Source: Lautropia sp. SCN 70-15 (lineage in GTDB: Bacteria > Pseudomonadota > Gammaproteobacteria > Burkholderiales > Burkholderiaceae_E). From it: a stretch of 38,768 nt of DNA. The notes under the pieces are model-generated. The model did not search any database and was not told where the DNA came from. It saw nothing but the letters and a program-made list of their open reading frames with translations. Made by a program: the position numbers and the translations under genes. The stretch is from the NCBI GenBank assembly GCA_001724315.1, contig MEEC01000010.1, forward strand, positions 1 to 38,768. Reading direction: 5' to 3'. The stretch's first letter is position 1. Every line of letters starts with the position of its first letter. Below are positions 33,427 to 38,768 of this stretch, piece by piece.

Positions 33427-34530
33427 TCAGGGCGCTGGCCGCCGTTCAGCCGGGCCTTGCGCCGACAAGGTCCCCACGCGTACGCCAAGCAGCCGCAATC
33501 GGCGAACGGGCGGCACCCGCTTCAGGCAGTCGAAAGCCGCCCGACGGATCGCGCGCTCCTCGTTCACCGCCTCGGCGAGCGTCAGCTCGCGGCTCACGAT
33601 CCGGAAGTCGTCGTAGCGGGCCTTCACGCCCACGCTGCGCCCGGCGTAGCCGCGCCGCTGCAGGTCGGCGGCCACCTGTCGGCACAGCCGCGCCAGCACC
33701 GCCGCCAGCGCCTGGAAGTCGCGCGACGGGTGCAGATCGCGCTCGAAGGTGGTCTCGCGACTCATCGAGCGGGGCGCGCTCTCGAGCACCAGCTCGCGGT
33801 CGTCGCGGCCATGCGCCGCGTCGTGCAGCCAGGCGCCGTAGCTCCTGCCGAACCGGGCGATCAGGAAATCGCGTGGCGCGGCCGCCAGCTGGCCGATCGT
33901 GCGGATGCCCAGTTCGTCGAGGCGGGCGTCGGCCTTCGGACCGATGCCGTTGATCCGCTTGACCGGCAGCGGCCAGATCCGCTCCTGCAGGTCGAGCTCG
34001 TCGAGCACGGTGATGCCGTTCGGCTTGTCGAGTTCCGAGGCGATCTTTGCCAGCAGCTTGTTGGGCGCGACGCCGATCGAGCAGGTCAGGCCGGTGGCCT
34101 CGAAGACCCGGCGCTGGATGTCGCGCGCGATCGCCAGGCCGCCGTCGATCCGCACGCCGATCAGGTCGCTGAAGTCGATGTAGACCTCGTCGATGCCGCG
34201 ATCCTCGACCCGGTCGGTCACCTCGGCGATCGCTGCCTTGAAGCGCCGCGACCAGAGCCGGTACTCCGGGAAGTCCACCGGCAGGAACACGCAGGCCGGG
34301 CACAGCTCGGCGGCGCGGCGCAGCGCCATGCCCGAGCGGATTCCGAAGGCGCGAGCCTCGTAGGTGGCGGTGGTGACCACGCCCCGGCTGTTCGGGTCGC
34401 CGTGCCCGCCGATGGCCACCGGGCGGCCGCGAAGCTCCGGGCGTCGCAGCAGCTCCACCGACGCGTAGAAGGCGTCCATGTCCAGATGGGCGATCCGGCG
34501 CCAGGCCGGCGCCGAGGGGCGGGTTTCCAC
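33427..34530 (-). CDS. dinB: DNA polymerase IV (Y-family, DinB)
   Basis: Encodes 367 residues. DinB is the error-prone translesion polymerase. The catalytic palm motifs are HLDMDAFYASVE (Asp17) and GIDEVYIDFSD (Asp114, Glu115). The helix-hairpin-helix thumb (PVKRINGIGPKADARLDELG) and little-finger region (SMSRETTFERDL) are present. The protein ends RLLGVRVGTLSAQGPAERRPAP without the QLxLF-type beta-clamp motif that usually closes Pol IV. The GTG start shares a base with the stop of the upstream kinase gene (TAGTG), and any downstream ATG would remove the first catalytic Asp segment. No LexA-type box is seen; expression seems tied to the two-component genes. Confidence 0.93.
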   Translation of the reverse strand: METRPSAPAWRRIAHLDMDAFYASVELLRRPELRGRPVAIGGHGDPNSRGVVTTATYEARAFGIRSGMALRRAAELCPACVFLPVDFPEYRLWSRRFKAAIAEVTDRVEDRGIDEVYIDFSDLIGVRIDGGLAIARDIQRRVFEATGLTCSIGVAPNKLLAKIASELDKPNGITVLDELDLQERIWPLPVKRINGIGPKADARLDELGIRTIGQLAAAPRDFLIARFGRSYGAWLHDAAHGRDDRELVLESAPRSMSRETTFERDLHPSRDFQALAAVLARLCRQVAADLQRRGYAGRSVGVKARYDDFRIVSRELTLAEAVNEERAIRRAAFDCLKRVPPVRRLRLLGVRVGTLSAQGPAERRPAP

Positions 34531-36005
34531 TAAGCGGACAGGGGCAGCTCGATGAAGAAGGTGGAGCCGCGGCCCGGCTCGCTCCTCAGGCCGGCCTGGC
34601 CGCCGTGCAGCTCGGCCACGCGCTTGACGATCGCCAGTCCCAGGCCGCTTGCACCGCGCTGGTCGCGCGCGCGGCTGGTCTGGAAGAAGCGGTCGAAGAC
34701 CTTGGGCTGGTCCTCTGGCAGCACGCCGGGCCCGGTGTCCACCACCTCGACCCGCACGCCGGCCTTCTCGGGCCGCACCTTGACGGTGACCCGGCCGCCG
34801 GCCGGCGTGACCCGCAGTGCGTTGTCGAGCAGGTTCGAGAGCGCGCGCTCGACCAGCGCCGCGTCGACGCGGGTGAGCGGCAGGCCGTCGGGATAGTCGA
34901 TCGACAGCGTCACGCCGGCGCCCTGGGCACTGGCGGCGAATCGCTGGACCACGTCGTCGGCCAGCTCGCCAATCGCGATCGGTTCGGGCTGCGCCTTGAA
35001 GTCGGGGTTGTCCAGGCGGGCCAGCTCGGCCAGCGCCTCGGTGAGGCGGCGCAGGTGCTGTGCGTTCTGCATCGCGCGCTCGAGCATCTCGCGGCGAGCC
35101 GGGTCGGACAGCGCGTCGCCCTTGAGCCGGATGGTCTCCAGCTGGCCGATCAGCGCGGTGAGCGGCGTGCGCAGGTCGTGCGACACGCTGGCCACCATCT
35201 CGCGGCGCCGGGCGTCGGTGGTCTGCACCCGCTCGGTCTCGAGCTTGAGCCGCTCGAAGGCATCGCGGAAGGTGCGGCTGAGCCGTCCGATCTCGTCGTC
35301 GCGGTCCAGGTCGGGGAAGCTGCTCTCGCAGAGCTCGTCGCAGAAGCCTGCCCGGCGCACCTGCTCGGTGGCCCGGGTGAGCGCGGTGAGCGGCCGCGTG
35401 AGGAGCGCGATCATCGCGATCGTGAGCAGCACGCCGATGGCGATCGTCATCAGGGCCACCTTGGCCGTGGTGCGGATCGCGTAGCTGCGCAGCATCTCGG
35501 GCATCTGCTCGCCCAGGCTGGCCTGGCGCGGCACCACGAAGAGCCAGCCCATGGTCCGGCCGTCCTGCACGACCGGTCGGGCAGCCACCATGCAGACGTC
35601 GCCCTGCCGGTCGGGGTCGGTGGTGTGGACCGGCTGGCGGGGATCGCCGCCCAGCGCCTCGCGCACCGGCTCGAGGTCCACCCGGAACTCGCCCCAGAAC
35701 TGCCGCGACTCGCCGGCGCTGGCCAGCACCCGGCCGTGCTGGTCGATCAGGTACAGGCCCGTATTGGGCGAGTAGAGCGTGTACTGCCTGAGCTGCTGGC
35801 CGAACGAGGCCGGGTCGGCCTCGTAGTCGCGCCACAGGTTGGGGTGCGCCTCGAGGATGCGCTCGGCGAAGCTGCTCGACTTGTCGTAGATCCAGTCGTT
35901 GTAGTACTCGCGCACCGAGGCGTACATGATCGTGGCCAGCATCGTGGCCATCAGCAGGCCGAAGCCCACGATCAGCAGCAGCACCCGGGTGCGCAGCGAT
36001 TTCAT
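34530..36005 (-). CDS. Membrane sensor histidine kinase
   Basis: Encodes 491 residues. Two membrane segments (about 7-29 and 182-203) bracket a roughly 150-residue periplasmic sensor region. Within it GLYLIDQHGRVLASAGE looks like a Cache/PDC-type fold (inference). HAMP follows at about 204-260, then the H-box VSHDLRTPL with His276. The ATPase domain has an N-box (ALSNLLDNALRVTP), a G1 box (DTGPGV) and a G2 box (GASGLGLAIVKR). The start overlaps the response-regulator stop (ATGA), and the stop overlaps dinB. The signal is unknown; nothing links it to flagella beyond adjacency. Confidence 0.93.
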   Translation of the reverse strand: MKSLRTRVLLLIVGFGLLMATMLATIMYASVREYYNDWIYDKSSSFAERILEAHPNLWRDYEADPASFGQQLRQYTLYSPNTGLYLIDQHGRVLASAGESRQFWGEFRVDLEPVREALGGDPRQPVHTTDPDRQGDVCMVAARPVVQDGRTMGWLFVVPRQASLGEQMPEMLRSYAIRTTAKVALMTIAIGVLLTIAMIALLTRPLTALTRATEQVRRAGFCDELCESSFPDLDRDDEIGRLSRTFRDAFERLKLETERVQTTDARRREMVASVSHDLRTPLTALIGQLETIRLKGDALSDPARREMLERAMQNAQHLRRLTEALAELARLDNPDFKAQPEPIAIGELADDVVQRFAASAQGAGVTLSIDYPDGLPLTRVDAALVERALSNLLDNALRVTPAGGRVTVKVRPEKAGVRVEVVDTGPGVLPEDQPKVFDRFFQTSRARDQRGASGLGLAIVKRVAELHGGQAGLRSEPGRGSTFFIELPLSA

Positions 36006-36715
36006 CGCGCGCGCTCGTCGGTGAAGCGGTAGCCCACGCCGCGCACGGTGAGCACGTAGCGGGGGTTGGCGGGGTCGATCTCGATCTTAGAGCGCAGCCG
36101 GTTGATGTGCGTGTTGACGTTGTGCTCGTAGCCCTCGAAGGAGGTGCCCCAGACCGCGTCGAGCAGCTGCATCCGGGTGAAGGCCCGCCCCGGGTTGCGG
36201 GCGAAGTGGGCAAGCAGGTCGAACTCGCGGGCGGTCAGCGCCACCGGCCGTCCGTTGATCCGGACCTCGCGGCTCACGCAGTCGATCAGCAGCTCGCCGA
36301 CCTCGATCCGTTCGTCGCTGTCGGGGACCGTGCCGGCCGGCGCCTGCATCTCGATTCGGCGCAGCATGGCCTTGACCCGCGCCTGCAGCTCGGGGATCGA
36401 GAAGGGTTTCGTCAGGTAATCGTCAGCGCCGAGCTCCAGGCCCAGCACCCGGTCGATCTCGGTGGAACGGGCGGTCAGCATCAGCACCGGGGTGGTGACC
36501 CGCTCCATGCGCAGCGCGCGAACGATGTCCAGGCCGTCGCGGCCCGGCAGCATGACGTCCAGCACGATCAGGTCGTGCCGGCCCGACCGGGCCGCGTCGT
36601 AGCCGCCCGGGCCGTCGTGGACGCAGTCCACGCGGTGGCCGAGATCGCGCAGGTGCATCGCGATCAGGTCGGCGATGTCACGCTGGTCTTCCACGACCAG
36701 GATCCTCTTTTCCAT
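36002..36715 (-). CDS. OmpR/PhoB-family response regulator
   Basis: Encodes 237 residues from ATG 36715. The receiver domain has the acidic pocket (VVED) and phospho-acceptor Asp53 (LIVLDVMLPGRDG), the Thr in LMLTARS and Lys in LTKPFS. The C-terminal winged helix (ALTAREFDLLAHFARNPGRA and VNTHINRLRSKIE) defines the OmpR/PhoB class. MEKRILVVEDQ is the normal family start; ATG 36727 (four codons longer) has a GGGGG element seven bases upstream and is a real alternative. It is the first gene of an operon with the kinase and dinB. Three 11-bp-spaced heptamers in the divergent upstream region are candidate binding sites for this protein. Confidence 0.93.
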   Translation of the reverse strand: MEKRILVVEDQRDIADLIAMHLRDLGHRVDCVHDGPGGYDAARSGRHDLIVLDVMLPGRDGLDIVRALRMERVTTPVLMLTARSTEIDRVLGLELGADDYLTKPFSIPELQARVKAMLRRIEMQAPAGTVPDSDERIEVGELLIDCVSREVRINGRPVALTAREFDLLAHFARNPGRAFTRMQLLDAVWGTSFEGYEHNVNTHINRLRSKIEIDPANPRYVLTVRGVGYRFTDERAR

Positions 36716-36730
36716 CGAATCGAGCATAGC

Positions 36731-36760
36731 AAAACCCCCGGGGGCTTCGTAGCCCGGAGG
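36731..36760 (-). other. Leader hairpin just upstream of the response regulator
   Basis: On the minus strand: CCTCC-GGGCT, loop ACGA, AGCCC, a two-base bulge CC, then GGGGG and TTTT. The stem pairs CCTCC with GGGGG, and that GGGGG lies seven bases before ATG 36727, where a ribosome-binding site would be. It has the form of an intrinsic terminator, but no minus-strand gene lies upstream. A leader structure that blocks translation or attenuates transcription is therefore an alternative. Inferred from pairing only. Confidence 0.4.
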
Positions 36761-36818
36761 CTTGCCGGCTTACGGCGGGCGGCAGGGGCGGCCGCGGCGC
36801 CGCCCGGTGGCCGGCATT

Positions 36819-36847
36819 CGTTATCAAATCGTGATCTTCCCGTGATC
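36819..36847. promoter_or_regulatory. Three CGTKATC heptamers at 11-bp spacing
   Basis: CGTTATC (36819), CGTGATC (36830) and CGTGATC (36841) lie in direct orientation with exact 11-base periodicity, in the divergent region between the response-regulator gene and the ECF sigma gene. OmpR/PhoB-type regulators bind head-to-tail as dimers on direct repeats spaced 10-11 bp, so the adjacent regulator is the obvious candidate, for autoregulation and control of the sigma gene. Confidence 0.6.
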
Positions 36848-36901
36848 GGGGGGTAAGGGGCGCTGGGCAGACTTCGAATCTCCATAGAGGAGAACAGACA
36901 C

Positions 36902-37438
36902 ATGCCCCCGACCCCGATCGAACTGGCAGACCACCGCGGCGCGATGCTGCGATTCGCCCGCCGGAAGATCCGCGACGAGAATCTGGCCGAAGATGCCGTC
37001 CAGGATGCCCTGGCGGCGGCGCTCGCAAGCCGTGAGTCGTTCCAGGGGCAGTCGGCCTTGCGCACCTGGCTGATCGGCATCCTGAACCACAAGATCCAGG
37101 ATACCTTCCGGCGCGAAGGGCGCTACGTGTCGCTGGGCGGCGGCGCCGACAGCGACGACGACTCCGATCGCGAGCTCGAGCGGCTGGCCTGGGAGCAGGA
37201 CGACGACTACCACGACCCGCTGCGCCAGGTGGCCCGCAACCGGCTCGGCGAGGCCCTGCACAGCGAGATCGAGGCCCTGCCGCGCACGCTGAAGGACGTC
37301 TTCGTGATGCAGGTGCTCGAGGGTGCCGACACCGCCGAGGTCTGCCGCGAGCTGGAGATCACCGAGGCGAACTGCTGGGTGCGCCTGCACCGGGCCCGCA
37401 AGCGGCTCTCCGAGCGGATGAGCGCGCACCTTACCTGA
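36902..37438 (+). CDS. ECF-type RNA polymerase sigma factor
   Basis: Encodes 178 residues. Region 2 (LRFARRKIRDENLAEDAVQD then ALRTWLIGILNHKIQDTFRR) and region 4 (ALPRTLKDVFVMQVLEGADT then EVCRELEITEANCWVRLHRA) are clear. An acidic linker (SDDDSDRELERLAWEQDDD) joins them. There is no region 3, hence the ECF class. A GAGGAG ribosome-binding site precedes the ATG. Most ECF genes are followed by an anti-sigma gene; here an 87-base gap with a terminator leads straight to an unrelated enzyme, so control may instead come from the divergent two-component system. Confidence 0.92.
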   Translation: MPPTPIELADHRGAMLRFARRKIRDENLAEDAVQDALAAALASRESFQGQSALRTWLIGILNHKIQDTFRREGRYVSLGGGADSDDDSDRELERLAWEQDDDYHDPLRQVARNRLGEALHSEIEALPRTLKDVFVMQVLEGADTAEVCRELEITEANCWVRLHRARKRLSERMSAHLT

Positions 37439-37451
37439 CGTCGTGTGACTG

Positions 37452-37498
37452 GCCGATCCCGGGCGATCCGCCCGGCGATCGGCTAATGTTGCGGTTTT
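37452..37498 (+). terminator. Hairpin terminator after the ECF sigma gene
   Basis: GCCGATC-CCGGGCG pairs with CGCCCGG-C-GATCGGC: 14 base pairs with a single bulged C and a 3-base ATC loop (37452-37483). The run TTTT follows 11 bases later (37495-37498) rather than directly. It begins 13 bases after the sigma stop. The strong GC stem makes termination likely, though the displaced T tract lowers confidence. Confidence 0.6.
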
Positions 37499-37525
37499 CC
37501 CTGACAAGAACACGGAACCCGCGAC

Positions 37526-38527
37526 ATGAAATACCGCAGACTCGGCCGCAGCAACCTCCAGGTCTCCGAATTGTGCCTGGGCACGATGATGTTCGGCGAC
37601 CAGACCGACGAGAAGGAATCGGCGGCCATCCTCGACTGCTGTCGCGCGCACGGCGTGAACTTCGTCGACACGGCCGACGTGTACACGCTGGGCGCCTCGG
37701 AGGCCATCCTGGGCCGGCTGATGAAGGCCGACCGGCACGACTGGGTGCTGGCCAGCAAGGTCGGCAATGCGATGAGCGACCGCAAGAACCAGGTCCGCTA
37801 CTCGCGCAAGTGGATGCTCCAGGAGCTCGACGCCAGCCTGGACCGCCTGCAGACCGACTACCTCGACGTCTGGTACCTGCACCGCGACTTCCCCGGCACG
37901 AACGACGAAGAGGCGCTGCGCGCGATCGACGACGCGATCCGCGCCGGCAAGGTCCGCTACTGGGGCGTGTCGAACTTCCGCGGCTGGCGCATCGCCGAGC
38001 TCGTGCACCTGGCCCGTGACCTCGGCATGCCGGCCCCCGCGGTCTGCCAGCCCTACTACAACCTGCTGAACCGCCAGCCCGAGGTCGAGGTGCTGCCCGC
38101 CTGCGACCACTACGGCCTGGGCGTGGCGCCCTACAGTCCGGTGGCGCGCGGCGTGCTCACCGGCAAGTACCAGCCTGGCAGCGCGCCCCCCGAGGGCACG
38201 CGCGCGGCGCGCGGCGACAAGCGCATTCTCGAGACCGAGTGGCGCGAGGAGTCGCTGGTCATCGCGCAGAAGCTCAAGGCGCACGCCGAGGCGCGCGGCA
38301 TCACGCTGCTGCAGTTCGCGGTGGCCTGGCTGCTGGCCAATCGCACGATCAGCTCGGTGATCGCCGGGCCCAAGACCCTCGCCCAGTTCCGCGACTACTT
38401 CGCCGCGGTCGACTACGCCTGGACCGATGCGGACGAGGCGATCGTGGACGACCTGGTGGTGCCGGGGCATGCGTCCACGCCCGGCTACCACGACCCGCAG
38501 TACCCGTTCTTCGGTCGCCGCCGTTGA
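37526..38527 (+). CDS. Aldo/keto reductase
   Basis: Encodes 333 residues of an NADPH-dependent TIM-barrel oxidoreductase of the AKR superfamily. The catalytic tetrad is visible: Asp48 and Tyr53 (NFVDTADVY), Lys78 (LASKVG) and His119 (VWYLHR). Cofactor-binding segments such as WGVSNFRGWRI and SSVIAGPKTLAQF also fit. The closest general pattern is the Tas/YghZ/YajO-like group of AKRs; the substrate cannot be told. The ribosome-binding site is weak. The stop overlaps the putative TTG start of the next gene. Confidence 0.92.
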   Translation: MKYRRLGRSNLQVSELCLGTMMFGDQTDEKESAAILDCCRAHGVNFVDTADVYTLGASEAILGRLMKADRHDWVLASKVGNAMSDRKNQVRYSRKWMLQELDASLDRLQTDYLDVWYLHRDFPGTNDEEALRAIDDAIRAGKVRYWGVSNFRGWRIAELVHLARDLGMPAPAVCQPYYNLLNRQPEVEVLPACDHYGLGVAPYSPVARGVLTGKYQPGSAPPEGTRAARGDKRILETEWREESLVIAQKLKAHAEARGITLLQFAVAWLLANRTISSVIAGPKTLAQFRDYFAAVDYAWTDADEAIVDDLVVPGHASTPGYHDPQYPFFGRRR

Positions 38528-38768
38528 AGCTCCTGCGGCGCAGCTGGCCCTGGTGGGTGGTGCTCGGCGTGGTCCTGGCGGGGCTGGCGCTGTGGGGGCT
38601 GCAGCGCGCGCGTGAGGTCGAGGTGGTCGCCGTGACCCGCGGGCCGGTGGTGCAGTCCATCGTCGCCACGGGCCGGGTGGACACGCCGGCGCGCATCACG
38701 ATCTCCAGCCAGTCGGCCGCGCGGATCGAGGAAGTGCTGGCGCGCGAGGGCGATCGGGTGAGTGCCGG
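38524..38768 (+). CDS. Efflux membrane-fusion (HlyD/MacA-type) protein, partial
   Basis: 81 codons are present, cut by the right edge. The frame from TTG 38524, overlapping the reductase stop, reads (M)KLLRRSWPWWVVLGVVLAG, a basic start and one membrane segment. It continues with VVAVTRGPVVQSIVATGRVD and ISSQSAARIEEVLAREGDRV, the usual opening of periplasmic adaptor proteins of ABC or RND exporters (barrel-sandwich half motif). TTG is an unusual start, but no ATG or better GTG precedes the membrane segment. Partner transporter genes would lie beyond the window. Confidence 0.75.
   Translation, partial: MKLLRRSWPWWVVLGVVLAGLALWGLQRAREVEVVAVTRGPVVQSIVATGRVDTPARITISSQSAARIEEVLAREGDRVSA

Noticed and set aside
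33427..36213. A single 928-codon minus-strand frame that would fuse dinB to an N-terminal extension
   Set aside because: Upstream of the DinB start the frame is low-complexity Arg/Ala/Gly sequence with no domain. The same DNA encodes a complete histidine kinase in another frame with all catalytic boxes.
36728..36901. LexA/SOS box controlling the operon that ends in dinB
   Set aside because: No CTGT-N8-ACAG-like palindrome was found in the upstream region.
37439..37525. Small anti-sigma gene expected after the ECF sigma factor
   Set aside because: The 87-base gap contains a hairpin and no open frame of useful length.
1..38768. Mobile elements, CRISPR arrays, tRNA or rRNA genes, integration sites
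   Set aside because: No transposase or integrase frame, no regularly spaced repeat array and no RNA gene signature was seen on either strand.

Overview
The window is about 38.8 kb of GC-rich DNA from what looks like a betaproteobacterium of the Burkholderiales type. The indications are high GC, an FlhDC master regulator, FlhF/FlhG together with FlhDC, and a Bordetella/Burkholderia-like order of flagellar genes. No 16S or other taxonomic marker is present, so the assignment is an inference. Nearly 33 kb is one flagellar supercluster. I see no tRNA, rRNA, CRISPR array, insertion sequence or phage gene.

Layout. (1) 1-7682, minus strand: fliF-G-H-I-J-K-L-M, encoding the MS ring, switch, export ATPase complex and hook-length ruler; fliM runs off the left edge. 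(2) fliE at 7835 diverges from fliF across a perfect FlhD4C2-type box (7722-7748). (3) 8171-12229, minus: fliC-fliD-fliS-fliT plus a YcgR-type PilZ flagellar brake; fliC has a textbook sigma-28 promoter and a hairpin terminator. (4) 12542-21620, plus: flhD-flhC, motA-motB, then flhB-flhA-flhF-flhG-fliA. The flhG product keeps the N-terminal DQAxxLR motif but has lost its ATP-binding P-loop. (5) 21646-23184, minus: flgA, then flgM-flgN, with a second near-perfect sigma-28 promoter in front of flgM. (6) 23387-33356, plus: flgB through flgL, covering rod, hook, P and L rings, muramidase and hook-filament junction. (7) 33427-38768, non-flagellar: a minus-strand operon encoding an OmpR-type response regulator, a sensor kinase and DNA polymerase IV, tightly overlapped. 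It diverges from an ECF sigma factor gene, which is followed by an aldo/keto reductase and the start of a membrane-fusion protein.

The sequence supports a three-tier flagellar hierarchy. FlhDC is the class I regulator, with a TAGGAA/TTCCTA palindrome in its own upstream region. The divergent fliE/fliF box is the class II control point. FliA/FlgM act on sigma-28 promoters at fliC and flgM (class III). YcgR suggests c-di-GMP braking. Chemotaxis genes are absent from the usual motB-flhB gap, although FliM keeps its CheY-binding peptide.

The main points worth a second look are the P-loop-less FlhG, the two-component/DinB operon with three 11-bp-spaced heptamers in its divergent promoter region, and the flhD upstream palindrome.
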